Shown piece by piece: positions 1 through 8,647 of a stretch of 30,475 nt of DNA. A program made the translations under genes and the position numbers. The stretch comes from Trichomonas tenax. Lineage: Eukaryota; Parabasalia; Trichomonadida; Trichomonadidae. Where the stretch lies: NCBI GenBank assembly GCA_023091735.1, contig JALKBU010000622.1:1-30475 (forward strand), written 5' to 3'. The notes under the pieces were generated by a model that saw only the letters and a program-made list of their open reading frames with translations, searched no databases and was not told the DNA's origin. Position 1 is the stretch's first letter; every line of letters begins with the position of its first letter.

Positions 1-380
1 ATCTATTTTGTCATTTTTGATATTCGACATTGGTCGCTGTTTATGTAAGAATAAAAATAAATAAAATTTAAAATTAACTTAGTTTTTCCCACTATATATA
101 TATTAGTTATTGTCCCCACTATATATAGAGTTACAAAATATGTCACAGGACCCCCAAACATAACTACTAATGTATTCATCTTTTATAATGATTGAGAACA
201 AAGATTTAACGCCTTTTTGAGGAGTTTGTGACACCATTAAGCTAAAAGAAGAAATGGAAGAAAAATACAAAAAAATAAATTTTGATTTGGATGAATTCAG
301 CCGAATGATATAAAGCTGCTTTGATGTACTATGTAAAGAACAAATAAAAGAGGTTTGTATAATAAAAGCATTTTTTAACT
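1..380. other. AT-rich 5' flank with no confident gene
   Basis: This stretch lies upstream of the importin-like reading frame. It contains a 13-base direct repeat, CCCACTATATATA, at 88-100 and 115-127, separated by TA-rich sequence. A short ATG-started frame of 19 codons (254-313) ends in TAA and is probably chance. No in-frame ATG joins this stretch to the downstream gene. No promoter motif could be assigned. Confidence 0.4.
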
Positions 381-3281
381 TTGACTGAAGAAGATTTCAA
401 ACGAGCATTAATTTTATCGATAAAATCGAACGATAACGAAGAGAGAGCAGGGGCAGAAAACAGTTTGAACGAGTATGTTACGAACTTTCCGCTTGATTCT
501 GTTAGATTTTTATTGAATTATGTTCAAACTGGAGATGATTTCCTACAATTAGCTTCCATCATTCTTTTAGGTGTTGAAATTGCTAAATCCGCCGAAATAC
601 AAAGCATTATGGCTCAAAGATTTTTCGATAATGAAGTTTTAACTGTTCTGAGCCAGATATATCTAAATCCACAAACAAATACGAATTTAAGAGAAAATTT
701 GTCTCATTTTTTAATACAGGCAACACTCAGCGCGCATTTAGATCCTGGAATTTTCAATTTATTTTTAGAAGGAACCCAAAGCAGCAATGACTTAAACATT
801 ATGATTGTCTCGATCAAAAACATCACAAAGATCATCTCATCAAGGATAATTGATCCAAACACAAATTCTGAAATATTTATTGGATTAATTGAACGAATTT
901 GCTCTGATGTACAGTCAAATGCACAAATATGCGTTACAGCAGTTTCGTTAATACTAGTTTTATCTCAACATCTCGATCTCACACAGTATAATGAATTTAT
1001 TGCGAATATATTTACAAATTTATCAGACGAGTTACTACTAATAGAATTGCTTTCAACCTTTGAAACAAATATGTCATATGCTAAGATGATGATTGAACCT
1101 TTTTGCATAAAATATTTGGAAATATTCCAACAAATGATAAGCCAGTATAAAGAATATGAAAATATTGTTAAGAACTATTTGTCATGTATCAAGGCATTGT
1201 TCTTTTACTTCCCAAAAGACTTTTTCGACAATGTTGATGATTTCATTCAAAACTTCTTATTCAGCCTCTGTGCAGATACAATTGAGTTGTATAATCCCTC
1301 AGTTGATTTTTCGCAAGATTACTCTGTTTTTGGCGAAGCCGTAAAGGTTTTTAAATTTATTGCAAATAATTATGCAAACAATATTGACTGGAGGACCAAA
1401 TTCTTATGTTATCTATGTGAAATCAAAGGAAGTCAAACCGAAGTTAAAACAGTGCTCGCTATACTTGACACATGTGCAGAATATGTTGCTGAAGCATTTT
1501 CATGTTCGCTTTTTTCACTATTTGCAGAACAAATAATAGTATCATTGCAATGTGATGATGATGCAAGTCTTCGATTGATATGCGCAAAGTTCATAACATC
1601 AATTTCAGAGTTCACTTTGTTTGATCATGATATAGAGAATGCAAATAATGTAATGGTTTTGGTAATAAATCGAATTTTGGGAGAAGAAAATGAGCCGATA
1701 ATAGTTAATCAATTATTGAAAGCATTGCAGAAATATGATGACATAAATTCATCGTTTGCAAAGGCAACTGTTGAAAGTCAAATCAATGTATGCAAGCATA
1801 TTAAAGAAGCCATCAAGGATCAACCCATTCATGAAGTTTCGAATTTCTATCCATCAATATTGAATCTATTTTCGATCTTGTTTGAATGTTGCACAAATGA
1901 AACAGCCGATGAGGCAAATTCTTTCTTTGAATTGTCAATGGCTGTGTTAAGTTGCCAAGATCTTGTTTCTGAAGTATACTCTAGCGCCATAAAATGTGCA
2001 GGTATCATTGCAGTTAAAGCAGCAGCATTATTCAAGGATCAAAGATATTTTGAAGCATTTCATGATATCATCGGATCAATAAATTTCGAAGAAGTTGAAA
2101 TGAACTTCGTCGATAAAATCGATTCAACACTTAATCAAATTGCAAAGATAGATCAGCCTTCTGTTCAAGAATTAATAACTTCGCTTATTCAAGCAATTCT
2201 TAAATATCTAAGAAAAGATATTTCGATAACTGAATTGCCTGAAAACACAACAAAAGAAGTTCTTCAAGATTACGATTATCATTTCATTAATCCAGAACGT
2301 CGCTTTGTATGTTTTCCAAAAGGTTTTAAAGATAACGTTGATACTGCAATAGTGATACTCAGACAAAACCTTGTCCACAAGTATGTTATACCTGCATTGT
2401 TTGAAGAAATTTTCCAAACAACATCAACAATTAACCCATATATAGTAACTTATGATTTACGCCATTTGATTTCAACAATTTATGGATTTATGATACAGCA
2501 AATTGAAATATCGGAGTTTTCGATGAATTTATTCCCAATCGAGATCAGTCTTTTGCACCCAGCTTATGAAACAGGTAATCTGGAATCAGCAGTTGAAACA
2601 GCGAAGAATAGTTTTATTTATATTTGTTCAAAGGTTGTTATTCCCGATCAATTATATCATTGTATATTGAATCATTTGAAGATGGTTGGGAATATGATTT
2701 CTCAAATGTTCGTGAAGATCTCAGAAAGAATTGCTATGGGCTGCGAAACAGATGAAGAAAGATTTACACTAATTTCACTATACCACAGTCTCGGGGAATT
2801 CGAAGAAGCTTTGTTTATGATAAATCAAGATTCATGGATGGAGAATTTCCAAAGTGAAGAGCATAATATCAACATTGAAGATCCATTTACATTATTCAAG
2901 TGGGCTTTCTATGTTTTAAAGACAAACAGCAATGCCGAAGACTTGTTTAATGCTCTTATTGAGTTTTCAAAGATTGATGGTTTCCTTCCGGATATAATGA
3001 AAGAAGTTATAGAGATACTTCTTATTAATGAGCAAACACCATTCATGGATCGAATTGCTGAAATTATAGGTCAATTTCATACCAACTATTGCATAATGTC
3101 CATATTAATGAAAATCATCCAAAATCAAGTCAACACAAACGCAATTCGTCCAGATTATGTTGATTTATATAAGCAATGTGTCATTCATTTGCAATCGTAT
3201 CAAACAGTCACTAATGATCAACTGGAGGAATTTGTTACATTTTATCAACAACTTGTTAGTGCTGGATTAATCACACAATAA
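381..3281 (+). CDS. Importin-beta/karyopherin-like HEAT-repeat protein, start codon unresolved
   Basis: The frame encodes about 966 residues ending at TAA 3279-3281. The N-terminus (TEEDFKRAL, then NDNEERAGAENSLNEY and DDFLQLASIILLGVEI) follows the pattern of the importin-beta N-terminal domain, which binds Ran-GTP in this family. The rest is a continuous alpha-helical solenoid of leucine/isoleucine-rich helices, as in importins and exportins of about 900-1100 residues. The inferred role is carrying cargo through nuclear pores; the cargo cannot be told. The first codon of the open frame that could serve as a start is TTG at 381. An in-frame TAA lies at 363-365 and no in-frame ATG occurs before residue 78, which would remove most of the N-terminal domain. 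A tiny upstream exon, a sequence error or a decayed start are all possible. Codon use is AT-rich, unlike glycogen phosphorylase. An exportin or another HEAT protein is the alternative. Confidence 0.6.
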   Translation: MTEEDFKRALILSIKSNDNEERAGAENSLNEYVTNFPLDSVRFLLNYVQTGDDFLQLASIILLGVEIAKSAEIQSIMAQRFFDNEVLTVLSQIYLNPQTNTNLRENLSHFLIQATLSAHLDPGIFNLFLEGTQSSNDLNIMIVSIKNITKIISSRIIDPNTNSEIFIGLIERICSDVQSNAQICVTAVSLILVLSQHLDLTQYNEFIANIFTNLSDELLLIELLSTFETNMSYAKMMIEPFCIKYLEIFQQMISQYKEYENIVKNYLSCIKALFFYFPKDFFDNVDDFIQNFLFSLCADTIELYNPSVDFSQDYSVFGEAVKVFKFIANNYANNIDWRTKFLCYLCEIKGSQTEVKTVLAILDTCAEYVAEAFSCSLFSLFAEQIIVSLQCDDDASLRLICAKFITSISEFTLFDHDIENANNVMVLVINRILGEENEPIIVNQLLKALQKYDDINSSFAKATVESQINVCKHIKEAIKDQPIHEVSNFYPSILNLFSILFECCTNETADEANSFFELSMAVLSCQDLVSEVYSSAIKCAGIIAVKAAALFKDQRYFEAFHDIIGSINFEEVEMNFVDKIDSTLNQIAKIDQPSVQELITSLIQAILKYLRKDISITELPENTTKEVLQDYDYHFINPERRFVCFPKGFKDNVDTAIVILRQNLVHKYVIPALFEEIFQTTSTINPYIVTYDLRHLISTIYGFMIQQIEISEFSMNLFPIEISLLHPAYETGNLESAVETAKNSFIYICSKVVIPDQLYHCILNHLKMVGNMISQMFVKISERIAMGCETDEERFTLISLYHSLGEFEEALFMINQDSWMENFQSEEHNINIEDPFTLFKWAFYVLKTNSNAEDLFNALIEFSKIDGFLPDIMKEVIEILLINEQTPFMDRIAEIIGQFHTNYCIMSILMKIIQNQVNTNAIRPDYVDLYKQCVIHLQSYQTVTNDQLEEFVTFYQQLVSAGLITQ

Positions 3282-3343
3282 AATTGTTTATAAAATAATT
3301 TGTTTATAACATGTAATCTTTATCTATATATATATATATTTCT
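3282..3343. terminator. Shared 3' region of two convergent genes
   Basis: Only 62 bases separate the stop codons of the importin-like gene (+) and PUF6 (-). The stretch is almost pure A/T and includes a TA run of about 12-16 bases near 3324-3340. The plus-strand stop sits in TAAAA, in line with the trichomonad habit of a TAAA polyadenylation signal at or near the stop codon. Overlapping 3' UTRs are expected; this is inferred from spacing and composition only. Confidence 0.35.
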
Positions 3344-5158
3344 CTACTTCTTTGACTGGCGTTTAACCTTGTCTTTCTTCTCTGCTCTATGTCTGTTATT
3401 CAATATGATGTCCTTCTTCTCGGACTGAGACTTAGGCTCAAGAATAGCCATGATAGCCTTCTCCTTCGGTATCTCGTTCTCCTCGATAACCTTGATTGTC
3501 TTTTGTCTATATTCTGGGTCTCTCTCGCAAAGCTCAGCGACAACGTGAGCGCCTGGTGTCCTCAAAACGTTCTCGACTTTGAGGTGGTGAATGATCTTTC
3601 TAACGCGTGGGACAACATCAGAACCAAGCTTCTGAATTGCTCTCTTGACGAGCTTGTTGGCAACCTTGTGCTGAATGTTCTCCTTTGTGAAGACCATGTC
3701 GCAAATAGCATCAAAGTTCTTCTTATCGTTGCTCTTAAGAGCGTGCTCGAGGCAGCAGATGATGAGATCAGAGCCCTGCGGATATTCGTAGAGGCTGTCG
3801 ATTGATTCGCCTAAGACTGGCATCAAGAAATCAAACAAGCACTGGCAAAGTTCTGGTGAGATTGGGTTTGGTCCCTGGAAGTCGATACCGCAGAAAACAG
3901 AACCTGTCTTCTCGAAGATTCTGTACAAAAGCTGCTGAACGAACTTATTCTTGCGAACCCATGGCCACATATCGAACAAGTTTGGAATAAGTTCCTCCAT
4001 TACAACAGACTTGTCATTGATATAGGAAATGCAAGCAGAAAGAACTCTCCAGCCATATTCACCTGTGGCGAGTTTGCATGTGTTGTTGAGTTCGAATAAT
4101 TCCTCTTCTTCGCCATCACCTTCAGCGTTGTCTTCAGTGTTTTCTTCTTGATTTTGTTCTTCAGCATTCTGCTCTTCTTCTTCGCCATTCTTCTCTTCGC
4201 CTTCCTCCTGCTCAGCGGCCTGTGGAGCGTTGGCATCAACTAAGTTCTTGCGCTCGTGTGGTTCAATGAGCTTAATTGTCGCACGAAGTTGTTCCTGTGT
4301 CGCGTTCTTGACACCGAGCAAAACGACGCGGCTGCCTTCGTATGAGTACGCGATATCATTGATGTGGATGAGGTACTCACCGAGTTTGGACGGTTCGTGT
4401 TCGCCAATGAGAAGAATTAAAGCCTGAACGACTTTGAATTGAGAAAGATTCTTATCACAAGCGAAGTTAAGTGTTTTAACTGTCCAATTGAAAATGTTTT
4501 TAGATGACTCTTGTGGTTTAACTTTGTTGTTCTTGTTTAAGTCCTTGTAAACTTGCTGTGCGATTGTGCAGATTTCATCGAATGAAATTCCTCTTGGTCC
4601 TGACTCATCAGAGCCTCCTGTTGTAGATTTGAAGTTGTATTTCTTGATTCTGTCGTAAGAAAGTTTCTTATTTTCCTTAAAGTTCCAGCAAACTTCGAAA
4701 AGAAGCTTGTTCTTCTGTTCACGGTTGATTCTCTCATAGAGTGCGTCGAGAACAATGCAGCCGTAGCGATGCTTGATGAGATTTGAATATTCACCGTATA
4801 AAGCTTCGAAAATCTGGTCTCTTTGCTGCTTTGTCGAATCTTTGATGATGGTGAGCGCGATACGATACTGATATCTTGATTGCGCGATCTGAATCAAAAT
4901 CGGATTTAATTTAGCAAGAAAATCGGCGCGAACTTGCTCATCACCACGATGGAAGATAAGCTGAGCAGCACGAGAACCATCTGGCCTCCTAATTAGCTTC
5001 TCAAACTCTGGCTTAATATATTCGAAAAGTTCGCGAACATTATTTTTGCGCTGTGTTTCTGTCAGAGACTTCGGCTTTGCGGCTTCGTACAGTCTGCGAA
5101 GCTCCACAATCTTTGGGTCGAGTTGTTTCTTCTCTGTGGAATTCTCTTCGTAACTCAT
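3344..5158 (-). CDS. PUF6: Puf6/PUM3-type Pumilio-repeat protein (nucleolar ribosome biogenesis factor)
   Basis: The protein has 604 residues, close to yeast Puf6 and human PUM3 (about 650). Residues 40-165 carry Pumilio-like helical repeats, including the segments SRAAQLIFHRG (62-72), SRYQYRIALTI (94-104) and HRYGCIVLDALYE (130-142). Residues 225-305 fit the CPL region of this subfamily (SKLGEYLIHINDIAYSYEGS). Residues about 315-354 are a strongly acidic Glu/Asn/Asp insert, and the last 15 residues are very basic, as expected of a nucleolar protein. Known members bind RNA without strict sequence specificity and act in 60S ribosome assembly; here that role is by homology. The start MSYEENST is the only ATG near the 5' edge of the frame. 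The gene converges on the importin-like gene. I see no TCA-type initiator just before its ATG. Confidence 0.85.
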   Translation of the reverse strand: MSYEENSTEKKQLDPKIVELRRLYEAAKPKSLTETQRKNNVRELFEYIKPEFEKLIRRPDGSRAAQLIFHRGDEQVRADFLAKLNPILIQIAQSRYQYRIALTIIKDSTKQQRDQIFEALYGEYSNLIKHRYGCIVLDALYERINREQKNKLLFEVCWNFKENKKLSYDRIKKYNFKSTTGGSDESGPRGISFDEICTIAQQVYKDLNKNNKVKPQESSKNIFNWTVKTLNFACDKNLSQFKVVQALILLIGEHEPSKLGEYLIHINDIAYSYEGSRVVLLGVKNATQEQLRATIKLIEPHERKNLVDANAPQAAEQEEGEEKNGEEEEQNAEEQNQEENTEDNAEGDGEEEELFELNNTCKLATGEYGWRVLSACISYINDKSVVMEELIPNLFDMWPWVRKNKFVQQLLYRIFEKTGSVFCGIDFQGPNPISPELCQCLFDFLMPVLGESIDSLYEYPQGSDLIICCLEHALKSNDKKNFDAICDMVFTKENIQHKVANKLVKRAIQKLGSDVVPRVRKIIHHLKVENVLRTPGAHVVAELCERDPEYRQKTIKVIEENEIPKEKAIMAILEPKSQSEKKDIILNNRHRAEKKDKVKRQSKK

Positions 5159-5622
5159 TTGTGTCTGCTCCAGGACGATAGAAAATTTTGGCTTTTATCC
5201 ATTTTCCAGTTGTTTTAGGATTTGCATACTACGTAGATCGCAGTTTTCATCTTAAAATGTGTTATTATATGATTTCCGAATTTTATTGCATTATTCAGTA
5301 GAAAACCATTATTATTTCACTTTTTGAAATATAATTATTATAAAATTTTGATGTTTTTATCACAGAAAAAAGAGTTATTTTTAGAATTTACATGTCAGAA
5401 TGTCATAAATGGCATTATTTACATGGCATAAATATTATTCAATTTCATAAAAGTTTGATTTTTAGTGATTCTCTAAATGAAATGCTGTATATAATTCGAA
5501 TTATAATTATAGTGGCGAATATAGAATTCAATTATGGGAATTTAGAAAGCCAGAAAGATTGAACTCAGCATTATTCAAAATGAAAATTAATTTGTTGATA
5601 AAAAAAAATACAAACAAAAATT
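5159..5622. other. AT-rich intergenic region upstream of PUF6
   Basis: This holds the promoter side of PUF6 (-) and the 3' end of the next minus-strand gene. It is mostly A/T with short homopolymers, including an A run near 5600-5608. I see no RNA gene, repeat array or open frame worth calling. The hypothetical gene and PUF6 share a strand, but 464 bases separate them, so they are probably transcribed independently. Confidence 0.4.
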
Positions 5623-6324
5623 TTATTGAAATTCAATGACATGTCGTCCAACAACATCTATCGCTTTCTTTTTTGGTTTTCGCTTGGTTTGCTTCATTTT
5701 TTCTTCTGCTTCTGATAATTCAGACAAATAAATTGTGCTCACACGGAATGGGAAGCGGGAAGGATTGTCGCCGCGATTCTTGTGGACAATTCTTGCGGTT
5801 TCTGGCACCTGAATACTCGATAAATCAACAGTATTAATTGGAATTGGTGCAACAGTCCTAGAAGTGCGAGAAGTCATCGCTTTCTCCATAGAAGTCTTTG
5901 AGCGACCAGTTGTCATGTCGCGGCTGGTGCTTATCGATGATAAAGGGCCTCTTTCGGATGTTTTAATTCTTAATGGTATTTTATGCTCTTCGAATGGAGG
6001 AGAGTTATAAGTAGTCGAAGATAATGTGCTTTGTGTGATTTCTCTTACTGTCTGAGGCGATAACGTTGCTAACGCATCATGATATAAGTCATGTTGCATC
6101 TTTTTTGGATGTTCTATTGCAGTTTTTGGTCGCTTCGGTGGAACATATTTCTTTTTGTAATCAATTGGTATTGGTTGATTGATTAAAGTTTTATCTTCAT
6201 CATAAAAATGGAGCCATTTTCCTTGAGAACGCTTTTGAATGCGTGCAGAGGACCATCCTCCACACTTAACATCCCTTAAATCGTATTTTTTCTCTTCCTC
6301 AATGCCCCACTCGAATTTATACAT
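5623..6324 (-). CDS. Hypothetical protein, 233 aa, Ser/Thr-rich with basic C-terminus
   Basis: I do not recognise the family. The frame opens with ATG at 6322-6324 and ends in TGA. The N-terminal 85 residues are rich in aromatic and charged residues (MYKFEWGIEEEKKYD, GKWLHFYDEDK) and include a Pro/Lys stretch (KKKYVPPKRPK). Residues about 95-165 are Ser/Thr-rich and look disordered, with many Arg-Ser/Thr pairs that could be phosphorylation sites. The C-terminus has a Lys/Arg cluster (KMKQTKRKPKKKAID) that could act as a nuclear localisation signal. There is no signal peptide and no membrane segment. The coding reading rests on length, ATG start and non-random composition. Confidence 0.6.
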   Translation of the reverse strand: MYKFEWGIEEEKKYDLRDVKCGGWSSARIQKRSQGKWLHFYDEDKTLINQPIPIDYKKKYVPPKRPKTAIEHPKKMQHDLYHDALATLSPQTVREITQSTLSSTTYNSPPFEEHKIPLRIKTSERGPLSSISTSRDMTTGRSKTSMEKAMTSRTSRTVAPIPINTVDLSSIQVPETARIVHKNRGDNPSRFPFRVSTIYLSELSEAEEKMKQTKRKPKKKAIDVVGRHVIEFQ

Positions 6325-6871
6325 AAAATACTTGAAATCGTCACCTTTATATCGTTATTTTCCACTCCAAACAAAATAACACAAAAGTCAATATCTATGC
6401 ATTGTCGAGATCTATATCATTAAGTTTCACTCATTTTTGCCATCATGTTAAAACATCGAATATATCTTAGTCTTACATAACTTATTTATGATTTTTGCTC
6501 ATACAGTATTATAAATATTCATATGTTAAGTATATATAGCAGTATTGAATGCTATTTTATTGATATATAGTTATGTATAATTCACTTTTTGTATCCGAGG
6601 AAATGAATAAATAACCTTATACATGAGAAAGGATTGATTTGATTCATGGTGTAATTATAATAGGCGAAATGGAATTATTTGAGAACAATTTCGGTTCTTA
6701 AAAAGATTATTTGTTATTGCTCAAATTTTAATTCCTTGTATAATGTATCATTTTTACTTTGTATTTTTACTATATAGACCGTAAATAAGCTATGTTGAAA
6801 CTCCAAAGAGAGAATATGAAAATTAAATGTAAATTCTTTAAAATTCGTCACTTTTCTTTCATTCGATTAGT
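6325..6871. promoter_or_regulatory. Divergent promoter region between the hypothetical gene and the sirtuin
   Basis: This 547-base AT-rich stretch separates two genes transcribed away from each other, so it should contain both promoters. Apart from the initiator-like site before the sirtuin, no element or open frame stands out. Confidence 0.4.
6859..6863 (+). promoter_or_regulatory. Candidate trichomonad initiator (Inr), TCATT
   Basis: TCATT fits the trichomonad initiator TCA-pyrimidine-(A/T), where the A is the transcription start. Starting at A6861 would give an 11-nt 5' UTR before the ATG at 6872, typical of these protists. A second match, TCACT, lies at 6848-6852. The motif is short, so chance is possible. 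Confidence 0.45.
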
Positions 6872-7717
6872 ATGGGCGGACTTTTCAGTGATCTAAATGA
6901 TGTCAAAATGAATGAGATTGACATTGGATACTACCCAGACCTCGAGAATACGATTGAATGCGCTATAAAACTAATAGAAAGAAGTAAAGGAAAAATTTGC
7001 GTGATTACAGGTGCAGGAATCAGCGCACCACAGTTGCCAACATTCAGATCTCGTGATAATAACGGTTTATGGGATGTTTTGAAGGCCCCTGATCTTTCAA
7101 AATCTAATTTTTATGAAAATCCGCTTTATTCATGGAGACTTGCCGCAAATGTTAGAAACTTACAAATAAATAACATATTAAAGCACACCCTCGCTCATAA
7201 TGTCCTCCATCAATTACTTATCGATGAAATAGTTTCGAATCTTTTAACACAAAATTGCGATGGTCTTCACACTTACGATGACGAATACGACGAAAAAGTC
7301 ATTGAGCTGCACGGTTCTGCTTCAGATTACGGAATGTGCGAAAAATGCCAAAAATTAAGAAAAGTCGATGTTTTAGAGATCTTGCATCAGGACAAATCTC
7401 CTGTTTGCGAAGTTTGTGGATCTGTTCTCCGCCCTCAAGTTGCATTCTTTTCGGATACAATTCCTAAAAACATTAGAGAGGGATCTGATAAAGCACTGTC
7501 AAGTTGCGACTTAATTTTAGTTGTCGGAACGTACTGTGCTGTTGATCCTGTTCTAAGTTTCGTTCGTAATGCCAAACGAAATGGAACCTTGTTAATTGAG
7601 ATAAATCCGGCTGAAAGCAATGCTTCTCAGTTCATGGATGTCAGCCTTAGATATACTGCTAATGATGCATTTAAACTCATCGCCGAGCATTTCTATCCTG
7701 GTCAATCTTTCGAATAA
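6872..7717 (+). CDS. Sirtuin (Sir2-family NAD-dependent protein deacylase)
   Basis: The protein has 281 residues and is essentially one catalytic core. Visible motifs are the NAD-binding GAGIS (47-51) with FRS (58-60), TQNCDGLH (126-133; a Cys where Ile or Val is usual), the catalytic His of LHG (H147), four zinc-type cysteines (C156, C159, C179, C182), LRPQVAFFSD (186-195) and a VGT/IN pair near 218-245. The reaction is removal of acyl groups from lysine using NAD, giving nicotinamide and O-acyl-ADP-ribose. SIRT5's acyl-specificity pair (Tyr102/Arg105) appears to be replaced by Ala and Val, so desuccinylase activity is not supported. The N-terminus MGGLFSD has Gly2 and Ser6, the pattern of an N-myristoylation site, so membrane attachment is possible. 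Start ATG 6872 follows an Inr-like site. Its substrate is unknown. Confidence 0.9.
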   Translation: MGGLFSDLNDVKMNEIDIGYYPDLENTIECAIKLIERSKGKICVITGAGISAPQLPTFRSRDNNGLWDVLKAPDLSKSNFYENPLYSWRLAANVRNLQINNILKHTLAHNVLHQLLIDEIVSNLLTQNCDGLHTYDDEYDEKVIELHGSASDYGMCEKCQKLRKVDVLEILHQDKSPVCEVCGSVLRPQVAFFSDTIPKNIREGSDKALSSCDLILVVGTYCAVDPVLSFVRNAKRNGTLLIEINPAESNASQFMDVSLRYTANDAFKLIAEHFYPGQSFE

Positions 7718-8647
7718 GCTATTATTTTTATGTTTTTATGTTCCATAAATACTAATTGTACTGTCAGTTTAAATTCATCGAATATTTTTTGCTAAAAAAT
7801 TAAATATTTTGAACAAAATTAACTGAATTTGCAAGTATGTTTATGTAATCGAATTGCAGTTTTGTTTTTCACATATGTCTATTTCCTAAAATGTTAAATA
7901 GAGCTTTGAAAAAGGTGTTGAAACTCCCCTCTGCCCTAGATTTCGGGCCGTAACTTACAGGATATCATATACTCCTTTAGGTAACTCTGTTTGGGAATAC
8001 ATCAAGAGTCAATAGTAGTCCAATTCTGAGATATAAAAATATAAATATTATTTGAATTTTTTTTTTCTCAAATTTTATAATATCAATGAGAGTTGGGCAA
8101 ATTACTGAGTTACAGGGACATTAAATATATAAAAAGGTAATATAATATGTATGATATATATTTCATACAAGAAACTCCAAAATTGTCTAATATTCATGTC
8201 GAAACGCCAATGTCAAAAAAAAACTGGAATAGCTGGAAAAACAATCTTATATTTAATTTTTTCTTGCCATTTTACATTTTGCCTAGTACAATGGTATGGC
8301 GTCAAATCGCAGGATATTAAGACTGGATATTAACTATACTATACAGCGCATTTTATAATAGATGCATGAAATCTGTAGAGTTAATTGCATCCAGATTAGT
8401 TGCGTTAAGAAAAACAATGCCTGGAAGGATTTTGCTCGCTTAACATTTGACCGATCAAAGTGGTTTTCGAGTCTCATCACCTTTGCTTTGAACATGATAC
8501 GATTGAATTTCATGTGTGTTTTTATCAAAAACATATCTAGAGATAATTTGGAGGTTCCAGATGATAATTCAACTCTCTCTCTAAGAAAATTTTAGTTTTG
8601 ATTTTATCATTCGCATATTTATGAATAAAAACAAAATAATATAGAAA
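7718..8647. other. Intergenic stretch, no confident gene; possible relic or dispersed repeat
   Basis: This is 930 bases between convergent genes. The part at about 7915-8140 is less AT-biased than its surroundings and contains the related phrases ACTTACAGGATAT (about 7954-7966) and GAGTTACAGGGACAT, about 140 bases apart. Open frames of 60-77 codons at 8151-8333 and 8362-8595 start at ATG but show no family resemblance, and the second overlaps a similar frame on the other strand. I read them as chance or as remnants. No tRNA fold or hairpin-plus-T terminator was seen. Confidence 0.35.

Noticed and set aside
353..390. 38-base putative intron before the importin-like frame
   Set aside because: It starts GTTTGT rather than GTATGT, lacks the ACTAAC branch/acceptor motif of trichomonads, and the upstream sequence has a stop at 334-336 in the required frame and no ATG after it.
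3389..3805. 138-codon plus-strand frame opposite PUF6
   Set aside because: The antisense of a well-supported gene; no recognisable domain.
8151..8595. Two short plus-strand ORFs (60 and 77 codons) between sirtuin and ALG5-like frame
   Set aside because: Composition follows the local AT-rich DNA, the second overlaps an equally long antisense frame, and neither resembles a known protein.
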